From positions 2,418,001 through 2,482,000 of the forward strand of contig NZ_OY762899.1 of the NCBI RefSeq assembly GCF_963666545.1: 64,000 nucleotides of DNA. The letters run 5' to 3'. The DNA comes from an uncultured Bacteroides sp. Lineage in GTDB: Bacteria > Bacteroidota > Bacteroidia > Bacteroidales > Bacteroidaceae. The notes beneath the pieces were generated by a model. That model ran no database searches and was not told where the DNA came from. It was given only the letters and a program-made list of their open reading frames with translations. Each line of letters starts with the position of its first letter. The first letter of the stretch is position 1. The translations under genes were made by a program, and so were the position numbers. Below are positions 16,939 through 25,561 of the stretch, in pieces.

Positions 16939-19467
16939 TTACTTATTTAAAAACTCTTGTGCCGCAAGCACCAAAAACATATACTGCGAAGAACTTCCGC
17001 CAAGACAATACTCGGCTTGTTGCCATAAATATGGGAATTTCAACAATTCAGGTAAATCTGGACGAATCATGGCTGTTCCTGAGATAACCCCACCGGGAAT
17101 ATAGCTCCAGTCTGCACGATTAACCCCATAGGCAACCGTAGCAGAATTTGACCCTACACCTGAAGCAAATGACTCCGTGTTGCTTCCCGGATGGCAGCCC
17201 AACACAAAGTTGAGGGCATTATAGATGATTTCTTTATTAAATATATCCGGATAAGATTTTACCAGAAAATACTGTCTAAACCCCACAGATTGTATATCCC
17301 AACCTGCTCCCCAAATGCTTGGACGATAAGGAATTCCATACGGAGTTTCAGTTCCTTGTTTTTGTAATGAATCACAGAAAGTCAACAAAGCCGGACGAAT
17401 AGCCTTTGAGAAACTCGCATTCTTCATCAGAACATCAGCACGGCCTACAAACCAACCTAAGCGACCTATATTACTAACGATGTATTCTTGTTGAGACAAA
17501 ATATAATCCTTGTATTGAGTTTCGCCCGTAGTAAGAAACAACTCTACGGCTGCCTGTAATTTTCCACTTTGAGAACGACGATCCACCTTCGTCTTTTCAA
17601 ATAGCTCACGGGCTACCTGCAGAGCCTGAGTGCTCAACGTGTCATTAAAGCCTTTCAACACACGAGCAGATGCAGCCATGCCCGCAGCAGTTTCTAATTC
17701 TCGGGCAGGATTATCCTCAGTAAACACCCAGCGATCATCCTCATTGCCTGTCACGTTATCCGTCATAGCTCCTGCATCGCCTAACATTACGTATTGGCGA
17801 AGATGATTACAAATTATTCCTCTGTATAATCTACCCAAGGCATGATAACCGCCTACAACCGTTAAAACTCCATTCTCTACTTGCTGCAAAATGTCCGGTT
17901 TTCCATCAGGCTGATGTATTTCAGTAATACGTTCATGCTGATTAACAGAGGTCACATCATAATTCAGATGGAAAGCTTCATAAGCCACTGCCAACACATA
18001 CGCTTCATTACTCTGTGATTCCACCCGAAGATCATAGTCACCCGCATCGTGCCAACCCCCAGTATTTAATCCGGGGACAAACTCACCCGATTTATACTTC
18101 GTTAAAGTAGAAGCACCTTGCGAATAACCATCAATATGATTCAATGCTGGAGCCATTCTTGCATCATCAAGATGGCAATAGTCATGCCATACACGATACT
18201 TTTCATTCACGCGCATGTGGCACATCTGAATCGGCAGAAAGTATTCTAACACAGGTTGCCAAATGCCACGGTCGTATACATCTTTGGCAATACGAAATAC
18301 ACAAGATTCTGAATTGCCATATTTTACCTGATAAAGCCCTTCTTCTTTGATACTAGAGAAGTTGAATTTCAAATAATGATAGCGTAAGAAATTGCCCCAT
18401 GCAAGCGGTTTAGCCGAAAGCATTACTTTTTCTCCATTCGAAGTTATTTGATACAATTTAGCCTCTAATAGTGCTTTATCTTGCGCATCAAGTTCAATGA
18501 TTGCCTCTTTGGACTGTGTTGGATGATAACCAACCTGCGATACTTGTACCACAGGTTTACGTATCCATTCCTTCACTACATTGGGAGTTATCACCCATTT
18601 AACAGCTTCTTTAGTTGCACCTGCAGCAATTTCCGAACGCAACACAAACCAACCGTTATTATGGTTCATACGCCCATCGTAAAGTTTCAGTTCTCCCATT
18701 TCAGACTTTACGGTATATTTATTATAAGGATCGTTCGGACAAACGGTAAAAGTCCGGCCAATAGCATAAGGTTCAGCAATGATATCATCGGCAATAATCG
18801 GATTATATTGCTTATTCTCAGCTAAGTGACTGATATCAGCCAACTTACCACTTCCCAGCGTAAATGAACTATAGTTTCCGGGATTCAGCTGGTTTGCCGG
18901 ACTGCTTATCGTCGGCCCATTCGCTTGTTGAGGGAAAATGCCCGATTTGGCATCCATTATCCAGGGCTTCCCAAATAAATCTCCCGGGAAAAGCTCAAGA
19001 TTAAACCCTACCTTACCTAGAAATTTCTTCGGAATAGGTCGGTCTAAATCAACTGTAACAACGATAACATTGCCAACTCCCTTTACATTAACCGTATAAT
19101 TAAACTGCAAATCAGGATAAATCATCGGATTAAATCCTGTCAGATGACGAGAAGAGTCGGGATAACAAAGATTGGTAGTAATCGTATTAGCAGACTCGTT
19201 TACCTCACGATTCAATTGTTTTGGAACCGGCTGCCATTGACCAGGTGTTGCCTCCAATCGAATATCCCCGTTGGTAGCTACTCGGTTGCCATTCATTATA
19301 ATACAAACCCCACCCTGATGACCTTCAGGATAGAAATCACTAAAAGACATTACATCTATGCCCCCATTTCGAAAATAGCCTGATGAAGTAAGTTTAAAGT
19401 CCTGTGCATGTACCGATGAAAGTATAAAAAAGCAGCACAAGCCTATTTGGCAGAATCGTTTTCTCAT
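16939..19467 (-). CDS. Glycoside hydrolase family 9 protein with a long N-terminal beta-rich domain (copy 2)
   Basis: Paralogue of the GH9 protein encoded at 11063-13606; by eye most segments align without gaps, for example NRVATNGDIRLEATPGQWQP against NRVAANGDIRFEATPGQWQP. The domain order is the same: signal peptide ending SSVHAQ, beta-rich domain, Ig-like domain beginning VVQVSQVGYHPTQ, and GH9 barrel with GGWHDAGDYD. The C-terminal Glu motif is kept as AEYCLGG. There is no lipobox, so a periplasmic site is predicted. It is the first gene of the minus-strand operon, followed by the 2-epimerase. The duplication may give two linkage or chain-length specificities. Confidence 0.88.
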   Translation of the reverse strand: MRKRFCQIGLCCFFILSSVHAQDFKLTSSGYFRNGGIDVMSFSDFYPEGHQGGVCIIMNGNRVATNGDIRLEATPGQWQPVPKQLNREVNESANTITTNLCYPDSSRHLTGFNPMIYPDLQFNYTVNVKGVGNVIVVTVDLDRPIPKKFLGKVGFNLELFPGDLFGKPWIMDAKSGIFPQQANGPTISSPANQLNPGNYSSFTLGSGKLADISHLAENKQYNPIIADDIIAEPYAIGRTFTVCPNDPYNKYTVKSEMGELKLYDGRMNHNNGWFVLRSEIAAGATKEAVKWVITPNVVKEWIRKPVVQVSQVGYHPTQSKEAIIELDAQDKALLEAKLYQITSNGEKVMLSAKPLAWGNFLRYHYLKFNFSSIKEEGLYQVKYGNSESCVFRIAKDVYDRGIWQPVLEYFLPIQMCHMRVNEKYRVWHDYCHLDDARMAPALNHIDGYSQGASTLTKYKSGEFVPGLNTGGWHDAGDYDLRVESQSNEAYVLAVAYEAFHLNYDVTSVNQHERITEIHQPDGKPDILQQVENGVLTVVGGYHALGRLYRGIICNHLRQYVMLGDAGAMTDNVTGNEDDRWVFTEDNPARELETAAGMAASARVLKGFNDTLSTQALQVARELFEKTKVDRRSQSGKLQAAVELFLTTGETQYKDYILSQQEYIVSNIGRLGWFVGRADVLMKNASFSKAIRPALLTFCDSLQKQGTETPYGIPYRPSIWGAGWDIQSVGFRQYFLVKSYPDIFNKEIIYNALNFVLGCHPGSNTESFASGVGSNSATVAYGVNRADWSYIPGGVISGTAMIRPDLPELLKFPYLWQQAEYCLGGSSSQYMFLVLAAQEFLNK

Positions 19468-19534
19468 GATATTTTATTTAAAGGTTAATCAATAGCAAAG
19501 CATAACTGCAAATCCCATTATGATGGAGCTGCAT

Positions 19535-19542
19535 CAAAGTTA
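19535..19542 (-). promoter_or_regulatory. Probable -7 box for the GH9-epimerase operon
   Basis: On the minus strand the sequence reads TAACTTTG, matching TAnnTTTG, about 70 bases before the GH9 start. I see no clear -33 box. Confidence 0.45.
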
Positions 19543-19684
19543 GAACATTTTGCAGATTGAAGGATATCAAGATGTTATAAATAACGGTTGCATTAGTTAA
19601 CTGAAGAAGAATAAATAAGCAGAAGATGGCAATAGCATAGATAAGAAATCTATTTTCTCATTATTGACAAATAGAGCACTAAAA

Positions 19685-19772
19685 ACAGAAGTTCTAACTT
19701 CAGCGTGTTGAACGTCCGCGATCAGCGTTTTGAAAACGGACGTTCAACACGCTGATCGCGGACATTCAACAA
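19685..19772. repeat. 11/22-base periodic intergenic array A with nested inverted repeats
   Basis: Cut into 11-base words from 19707, the sequence reads GTTGAACGTCC, GCGATCAGCGT, TTTGAAAACGG, ACGTTCAACAC, GCTGATCGCGG, ACATTCAACAA. The word CAGCGT recurs exactly 22 bases apart (19701, 19723), as do TGAA (19709, 19731) and TTCAAC (19743, 19765). CAGCGTGTTGAACGTCCG (19701-19718) is the exact reverse complement of 19737-19754. GTCCGCGATCAGCG (19714-19727) is that of 19750-19763, so two overlapping hairpins compete. It lies between the GH9 operon promoter and the rubrerythrin terminator. The base composition is GC-richer than its surroundings. The role is unknown. Confidence 0.85.
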
Positions 19773-19874
19773 ACCCCTCTCAGAAGGGCTGTAGGGTATG
19801 CTGAAAAATATATACTTTTAGAGAGAGAAAGGGGACTTCCTTACGTAATTACATCAGTTTTGCATCCATTAAAA

Positions 19875-19913
19875 AACTCCTTATCCATTCTACAATGAAT
19901 GACATAAGGAGTT
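19875..19913 (-). terminator. Intrinsic terminator of the rubrerythrin gene
   Basis: AACTCCTTAT (19875-19884) pairs with ATAAGGAGTT (19904-19913), with the stem extended by CATTC/GAATG inside. On the minus strand it is followed by a T-run, 22 bases after the rubrerythrin stop. Confidence 0.85.
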
Positions 19914-19935
19914 CTTAGAGGCTAAAGAAAGGTTC

Positions 19936-20514
19936 TTAATAATTTTCCTTCTTCACTTCAAAATAAGATTGCGGATGCAAACATGCCGGGCACGCTTTAG
20001 GAGCTGTCTTACCCGAATGCACATAACCACAATTGCGGCACTGCCAAAGAACTTCTCCTTCTTTCGCAAATACAGAGGCTGTTTCGATGTTATTCACAAA
20101 AGCAAGATATCTCTCTTCGTGCTCTTTTTCAGCTTTAGCTATGTTGCGATACATAGCTGCGATTTCACGAAAACCTTCTTCTTCGGCCACATCGGCAAAA
20201 TGAGGGTAATCTAATGTCCATTCTTCATGCTCACCGGCGGCAGCGGCCTGAAGATTTTCGAGTGTGGTACCGATTACTCCCGCAGGGAAACTGGCTGTTA
20301 TCTCTACCATTCCTCCTTCAAGATACTTAAACATACGCTTTGCATGCTCTTTTTCCTGATCAGCTGTTTCAGTGAAAATCGCTGCAATTTGTTCGAAACC
20401 TTCTTTTTTAGCAGCACTTGCAAAATAAGTGTAGCGCATTCTTGCCTGTGATTCTCCGGCAAATGAATGCATCAGATTTTTTTCGGTTTGAGTTCCTTTA
20501 ATACTTTTAGTCAT
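19936..20514 (-). CDS. rbr: Rubrerythrin
   Basis: A cytoplasmic non-haem di-iron peroxidase that removes hydrogen peroxide in anaerobes. Residues about 10-145 form the ferritin-like four-helix domain with di-iron ligands in ESQARMRYTYFA, ADQEKEHAKRMF, EEWTLDYPHFADVAEEEGF and AEKEHEERY. The C-terminus is the rubredoxin-like domain with CRNCGY and CPACLHP cysteine pairs. The length of 192 is normal. It is divergent from the SulP gene and has its own terminator. A -7 like box (TAAGTTTG on the minus strand) lies at 20579-20586. Confidence 0.96.
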   Translation of the reverse strand: MTKSIKGTQTEKNLMHSFAGESQARMRYTYFASAAKKEGFEQIAAIFTETADQEKEHAKRMFKYLEGGMVEITASFPAGVIGTTLENLQAAAAGEHEEWTLDYPHFADVAEEEGFREIAAMYRNIAKAEKEHEERYLAFVNNIETASVFAKEGEVLWQCRNCGYVHSGKTAPKACPACLHPQSYFEVKKENY

Positions 20515-20578
20515 AATCTTTTATATTTAGAATTGGAAATTAATCTTTGCCACTACTGCCTGTTTGCATTAAACAACA

Positions 20579-20586
20579 CAAACTTA
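20579..20586 (-). promoter_or_regulatory. Probable -7 box of the rubrerythrin promoter
   Basis: The minus strand reads TAAGTTTG here, about 65 bases before the start codon. No -33 box at the expected distance was recognised. Confidence 0.4.
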
Positions 20587-20621
20587 CATAAAAATCTTGA
20601 TTTCTAAGCGTGCCCAATAAA

Positions 20622-20695
20622 AATAAAGAGCGCATTTTCCTTTATTTATAAAGGAAATATAACAAATTAATTAATAAAGCGCATCCTTCCTTTAT
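20622..20695. repeat. Imperfect direct repeat with internal inverted copy between rubrerythrin and SulP genes
   Basis: AATAAAGAGCGCATTTTCC, continuing TTTAT (20622-20645), recurs as AATAAAGCGCATCCTTCC, continuing TTTAT (20673-20695). Between them TTTCCTTTAT (20636-20645) faces ATAAAGGAAA (20648-20657), a perfect 10-base inverted repeat with a 2-base loop. Position in a divergent promoter region suggests a regulator site, but nothing identifies the regulator. Confidence 0.55.
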
Positions 20696-20742
20696 AGCAG
20701 CAGAACTAAACATGTTTTACAACACACTCTAATATTTTTTTG

Positions 20743-20750
20743 TATCTTTG
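20743..20750 (+). promoter_or_regulatory. -7 box of the SulP promoter
   Basis: TATCTTTG matches TAnnTTTG and lies about 60 bases before the ATG, directly after a T-rich tract. Confidence 0.55.
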
Positions 20751-20809
20751 TAGTTCATTTTAGAACGGATGGCAAAGATCTAATAATCAACTACTTATAT
20801 ACAAATAGA

Positions 20810-22492
20810 ATGAAAGCATTTGAATTTAAACCAAAGCTACTCACTGCTTTGAAAAATTATTCTAAACAACTATTCATGGCAGATTTGATGGCCGGTATCA
20901 TTGTGGGTATCGTGGCACTTCCTCTAGCCATAGCGTTCGGTATTGCTTCGGGAGTATCTCCGGAGAAAGGTATTATTACTGCCATTATCGGAGGATTCAT
21001 CATCTCATTTCTAGGAGGAAGCAAGGTACAGATTGGAGGGCCTACCGGTGCATTTATCGTGATTATTTATGGCGTCATTCAGCAATATGGAGAAGCCGGA
21101 TTAATCATCGCCACCATCATGGCCGGAATATTACTCATTCTATTGGGAGTATTTAAGCTAGGTGCTATTATTAAATTTATGCCCTACCCTATCATCGTTG
21201 GCTTTACCAGCGGTATTGCTGTGACAATTTTCACCACACAAATAGCTGATATTTTCGGGCTCACCTTTGGAGGAGAGAAAGTGCCTGGAGACTTCGTAGA
21301 CAAGTGGTTGATCTACTTTAAACATTTCGATAGCATTAATTGGTGGAACACCATTATGAGTGTGGCAAGCATAGGAATTATTGCCATCACCCCAAAGTTT
21401 TCTAAAAAGATTCCGGGGTCATTGATTGCTATTATTCTTATTACGGTAGTCACTTACCTCCTAAAAATATACGGAGGTATTGATGCCATTGACACGATTG
21501 GCGACCGTTTCAGCATCAGTTCTCAATTGCCTGACGCTCAAGTGCCTGCATTAACATGGGAATCGATGAAAGGGTTATTTCCTGTCGCCATAACCATTGC
21601 TGTATTAGGTGCCATAGAATCATTACTATCAGCAACTGTAGCCGACGGTGTGACCGGTGATAAACATAATTCCAATACAGAATTAATAGCACAAGGAGCT
21701 GCCAATATTATCACTCCACTTTTTGGTGGTATTCCTGCAACCGGTGCCATTGCCCGAACCATGACCAACATTAATAATGGTGGAAAAACTCCTGTAGCCG
21801 GAATAGTCCATGCGGTTGTTTTATTATTGATTTTACTATTCCTTATGCCTCTGGCTCAATACATTCCAATGGCTTGCCTCGCCGGTGTACTGGTAGTAGT
21901 ATCCTATAACATGAGTGAATGGCGTACTTTTAGGGCATTGATGAAGAACCCTAAATCGGATATCGCCGTGTTATTGATCACGTTTTTTCTCACGGTCATC
22001 TTCGACCTGACTATCGCAATTGAAGTCGGTTTAGTCATTGCTTGCTTACTGTTTATGCGCCGTGTAGCCGAAACAACGGAAATATCGTTCATAACGGATG
22101 AAATAGACCCAAACGAAGAACTGGACATAGCTGTGCATGAAGAACATCTGGTTATTCCTTCGGGAGTAGAGGTATACGAAATAGACGGACCGTATTTCTT
22201 CGGTATAGCCAATAAGTTTGAAGAGCAGATGGTACAAATGGGTGATCGTCCCAAAGTACGCATTATCCGCATGCGTAAAGTTCCATTTATTGATTCTACA
22301 GGAATTCACAATCTTACAAATCTTTGTAGAATGTCGAAGAAAGAAAAAATAACCGTTGTGCTTTCAGGAGTAAATGAAAAAGTACACCAGGTACTTCAGA
22401 AATCAGGTTTCTACGAATTGCTTGGCGAAGAAAATATCTGCGATAATATCAATGCAGCCTTAGAGAGAGCAAACGAAATTATTCGTAAATAA
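20810..22492 (+). CDS. SulP-family anion transporter with C-terminal STAS domain
   Basis: Inner-membrane anion transporter of the SulP/SLC26 family (sulfate, bicarbonate or similar). The first about 420 residues hold the many membrane segments, including LMAGIIVGIVALPLAIAFGI (about 25) and the conserved GGSKVQIGGPTGAFI (about 64). The last about 110 residues form a STAS domain (EVYEIDGPYFFGIANKF, VPFIDSTGIHNLTNL). The length of 560 is usual. It is a single-gene unit ended by a very strong hairpin. Substrate cannot be assigned; no sulfur or carbonic anhydrase gene is next to it. Confidence 0.9.
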   Translation: MKAFEFKPKLLTALKNYSKQLFMADLMAGIIVGIVALPLAIAFGIASGVSPEKGIITAIIGGFIISFLGGSKVQIGGPTGAFIVIIYGVIQQYGEAGLIIATIMAGILLILLGVFKLGAIIKFMPYPIIVGFTSGIAVTIFTTQIADIFGLTFGGEKVPGDFVDKWLIYFKHFDSINWWNTIMSVASIGIIAITPKFSKKIPGSLIAIILITVVTYLLKIYGGIDAIDTIGDRFSISSQLPDAQVPALTWESMKGLFPVAITIAVLGAIESLLSATVADGVTGDKHNSNTELIAQGAANIITPLFGGIPATGAIARTMTNINNGGKTPVAGIVHAVVLLLILLFLMPLAQYIPMACLAGVLVVVSYNMSEWRTFRALMKNPKSDIAVLLITFFLTVIFDLTIAIEVGLVIACLLFMRRVAETTEISFITDEIDPNEELDIAVHEEHLVIPSGVEVYEIDGPYFFGIANKFEEQMVQMGDRPKVRIIRMRKVPFIDSTGIHNLTNLCRMSKKEKITVVLSGVNEKVHQVLQKSGFYELLGEENICDNINAALERANEIIRK

Positions 22493-22512
22493 GCTCCGGA
22501 AGCTTCATTATA

Positions 22513-22560
22513 ATAAGCCACAAATTAGTTATGCATTCATGTAACTAATTTGTGGCTTAT
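22513..22560. terminator. Long hairpin terminator between the SulP and radical SAM genes
   Basis: ATAAGCCACAAATTAGTTA (22513-22531) and TAACTAATTTGTGGCTTAT (22542-22560) are a perfect 19-base inverted repeat with a 10-base loop. It separates two converging genes. Confidence 0.8.
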
Positions 22561-22588
22561 CTCTATCTATACAGTTTATATCCAAACA

Positions 22589-23365
22589 CTAATAGGAAGC
22601 TGTAGCCAAAAGATGCTCTTTGGCAAGCAGGCCAACGATCCTATCAAGTTCTTCGGGAGAAGCTTTCTCTAAATCATGATCGGGAGTTTCGCGATCAATA
22701 GTATAGATCATTACCTGCCGGGGAGCAATGTTTTTCACCGCTTCAATCCATGGAAGTACGTACTCATCTGAAGTATTATCCATTTCCTTTCCTTGATAGT
22801 TTCCTTTAAGAAACATGGTTTGAATAATACAATTCCCATTGAAAGCCTTGAGCTGACTGATAATATTCGGAACAGAATAGTTACTTCCCGGACGATCTAG
22901 CGCATGAATATACTCCTCATCTACCGTATCTAATTTTAAGATGTTATTATCCACCTTAGCAAGCGCAGCAAATACTGCAGGACGATGAATAAAGGTAGAA
23001 TTGCTTAACACACTTACTTTTGCATTTGGAAAATACTCATTACGAAGCGCAAGCGTATCATCTATGATTTCGGGAAAAGATGGATGACAAGTAGGCTCTC
23101 CATTACCGGCAAAAGTAAGCACGTCAGGAATAGGACCCACAGCTTTCATCTCTTTCAATTTAGATTCTAAAGCCAAATAGACTTCTTTACGAGTGGGTAA
23201 AGGAGAATTGGCTCTATAATCAGCATTAAATCCACATTCACAATAAATGCAATCGAAAGAACAAACTTTTCCGTCGGCGGGCAATAGATTGATTCCCAAA
23301 GAAACACCCAAACGGCGGGAATGAATAGGACCGAAGATGGGAGAAGGATAGATAACTGTTGACAT
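22589..23365 (-). CDS. Radical SAM protein (COG0731-like Fe-S oxidoreductase)
   Basis: Contains the radical SAM cluster motif CSFDCIYC (Cys 35, 39, 42 in the CxxxCxxC spacing) after the N-terminal HSRRLGVSLGINLLP that is common in this subgroup, and the SAM-contact segment TFAGNGEPTCHP (about residue 91). The group is related to the wybutosine-synthesis oxidoreductases, but the reaction of the short bacterial members is not known to me. The 258-residue length fits. A likely -7 box (TATCTTTG on the minus strand, 23406-23413) lies about 40 bases upstream of the start. Confidence 0.85.
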   Translation of the reverse strand: MSTVIYPSPIFGPIHSRRLGVSLGINLLPADGKVCSFDCIYCECGFNADYRANSPLPTRKEVYLALESKLKEMKAVGPIPDVLTFAGNGEPTCHPSFPEIIDDTLALRNEYFPNAKVSVLSNSTFIHRPAVFAALAKVDNNILKLDTVDEEYIHALDRPGSNYSVPNIISQLKAFNGNCIIQTMFLKGNYQGKEMDNTSDEYVLPWIEAVKNIAPRQVMIYTIDRETPDHDLEKASPEELDRIVGLLAKEHLLATASY

Positions 23366-23430
23366 TTTAATATTTAGAATTTTCTACTTGCTAATAAAAC
23401 AAGTGCAAAGATACACAAAAGAAGAACTCA

Positions 23431-25458
23431 TTAGAACTTATAACGCAATTGCATCTGAATATCCGTTTTCTTATTGCTATTTATAACATCTAATCCTGAG
23501 CCTATCTGGTTTCGATCATTATATTTCGTTTGTCCTATCTTTGCTATAAGCATCCAATTTTTTCGAATGTCATACCTCACACGCAAAGCTAATCGAGTGC
23601 CTATACCATAAAAGGAAGGAATATAAAAAGAATAAAGCATACCGCTTTCATAGGAATAAACACGTGATGCATAATCATCGGTATGGAAGTATGCTCCCTG
23701 AATTTCACACTTTATGGGTATTTTACGAAAGCCATAAGCCAATGTCTGTACAATTTGAACTCCTTTACTTGCTTTTACCTGCTGAGGATGAATGTGAGTA
23801 TAATCCAGAGTAGTCTTTAGTCCAAAACGATCAGAAACAGAATAAGTCAATTGATAACGCAAACGATGTTGATACAAGGGACGAACAGTTTTTACTTTAT
23901 TTTCGTCCGTATAGTTCTTTTCCTTTTCTTTATAGCGATACCGCAAATACATGGAAAGATTGGAATAGGGTGAATAGGTAGCTTGTATCAATCCATCGAA
24001 ACCTGATGAAGGTTTATCTATTCCATACTTCAACCAAGGGAAAGAGAAAAAATCGATAGAAGTAAAAAACTTCCAATAGCGAAGTGGCGCAATATCAGCT
24101 GCAAAATACCATCCATTCTCATTCTGCACACTACCGCCTTCGGAAAAGGAATGAGCATACATTGCCCAGTAATTATAGGCATAATATCGGTGAATCAATA
24201 ATATATTATAATTATCGGGCGATGAATATTGAATAGTATTTAAGGCGGCAATCCCTCCTCCTTTTCCTATTGCGGTTTCACCAAACAAGGTAAATCTATT
24301 CCATCTATATTTGTAATCTACTCCTAAATTATGAAAATTATTTCCACGAATGTTATACTTGGAATATTCTCTGATCTGAGGTTCATAAGAACGATCAAAA
24401 AAGTAATAAATCCCTGTTACTCCCAACTTCAATCCATTTTTCGAATAGGTAAGATTCCCTCCCATCAATTGCATGGTAAATAAATTACTCCGCAAAGCCT
24501 CCTTTTCAGTTCGATGCAATCCGCTTTCATTTATTGAAGTAATTGCATTATCGGTTGCTATTCCATCCAAAGAGCGGTGAGAATAAAAGGCGGATAAAAT
24601 AAAATGACCCATTCCTATAGCCACCGCAGTTCCGTGCAAATAATTATATTCATCCGTAGAAGAATGTTTTTTTATTCCACCACTCCTACCTCCCATGGTG
24701 GAAGCTGAAATAGTTTTTCCCATCACATAATCATTGCTGATAACAAGTCCCTGACCAAAACTCAACCTGTAGTTGCCCAAAGCCAGTGCCTTCAATTGAC
24801 GAATATTCTTCAACAAAAAATAGAATGAATAATAATCATAACCTTTCTGATTGTGCAAAGCAAAAAAGGGTTCACCGCCATCTTTTTCACCTGTAAATCC
24901 GACATATACATTTTCTTTATAACGAAAACTATAGCGCAACGAATGATAAATGGAAGGGCCAAGATAAGAAGACTCGTAACCTTTTCTTTTATACAAAGGA
25001 ATGTCAATACGAGTAAGGATCTCGTTCTTTCCCCATGATAAAATCTTTTTTAGAGTAGGTAAAGGTTCTTTCTTCGGCACAGGCTTAACACATACAAAAG
25101 GAAGCAAATATCTTCTTGTTTCTCTGTTCATACCCTCAACGAGCTGCAACTCATATATAGTTTGCATAGGCCCATTAATATAGAGATAAGCCAGCAGATT
25201 TTCTATTTGCAGATCACTTAAAAAAGGAAATTGCTCTAATTGTTCTTTGGTAACTGAGTTCAAATTAATAGGTTCTCGCAAACGTTCGGAGAGTTCTTCT
25301 ACTTCATTATCCCAATTCTTATTATCTTCTTCATCGTTTACCGACAGTTCTTCCATTACATCTTCCAACGGATTGGCAACAGTGTTTTGTCCTCTCAAAT
25401 TCAAAATAATGAATAGTTCTCCAGCCAAAGCAATTAGAATTGCTCTTCTATGATACAT
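23431..25458 (-). CDS. Helix-hairpin-helix protein with a predicted outer-membrane beta-barrel
   Basis: A signal peptide (MYHRRAILIALAGELFIILNLRGQ) is followed by an acidic linker, then a ComEA-like helix-hairpin-helix region (PINLNSVTKEQLEQFPFLSD and the second hairpin up to about residue 115). The remaining about 550 residues alternate aromatic and polar residues like beta-strands and end in RYKF, as expected for an outer-membrane barrel. Bacteroidetes have many such proteins and their role is unknown; DNA binding is only suggested by the HhH motif. It is divergent from the DUF4294 gene. Confidence 0.72.
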   Translation of the reverse strand: MYHRRAILIALAGELFIILNLRGQNTVANPLEDVMEELSVNDEEDNKNWDNEVEELSERLREPINLNSVTKEQLEQFPFLSDLQIENLLAYLYINGPMQTIYELQLVEGMNRETRRYLLPFVCVKPVPKKEPLPTLKKILSWGKNEILTRIDIPLYKRKGYESSYLGPSIYHSLRYSFRYKENVYVGFTGEKDGGEPFFALHNQKGYDYYSFYFLLKNIRQLKALALGNYRLSFGQGLVISNDYVMGKTISASTMGGRSGGIKKHSSTDEYNYLHGTAVAIGMGHFILSAFYSHRSLDGIATDNAITSINESGLHRTEKEALRSNLFTMQLMGGNLTYSKNGLKLGVTGIYYFFDRSYEPQIREYSKYNIRGNNFHNLGVDYKYRWNRFTLFGETAIGKGGGIAALNTIQYSSPDNYNILLIHRYYAYNYWAMYAHSFSEGGSVQNENGWYFAADIAPLRYWKFFTSIDFFSFPWLKYGIDKPSSGFDGLIQATYSPYSNLSMYLRYRYKEKEKNYTDENKVKTVRPLYQHRLRYQLTYSVSDRFGLKTTLDYTHIHPQQVKASKGVQIVQTLAYGFRKIPIKCEIQGAYFHTDDYASRVYSYESGMLYSFYIPSFYGIGTRLALRVRYDIRKNWMLIAKIGQTKYNDRNQIGSGLDVINSNKKTDIQMQLRYKF

Positions 25459-25499
25459 GATCTTAATTTAGTTTTATCGCGTTAATTAATTTTAGACAT

Positions 25500-25530
25500 C
25501 AAAAGTAATTAAAACGTGAAAAACACACAA
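25500..25530 (-). promoter_or_regulatory. Promoter of the HhH/beta-barrel gene
   Basis: On the minus strand a TTG box (complement of 25528-25530) is followed after 20 bases by TACTTTTG (25500-25507), matching the two-part Bacteroides promoter. The start codon is about 40 bases further on. Confidence 0.6.
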
Positions 25531-25561
25531 ATTAAACAATTAATATTATTATTTTTGCGCC

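Noticed and set aside
19685-19772. Insertion-sequence end or transposon remnant from the long inverted repeats
   Set aside because: No transposase fragment, no target duplication seen, and the sequence is better described by its 11/22-base period.
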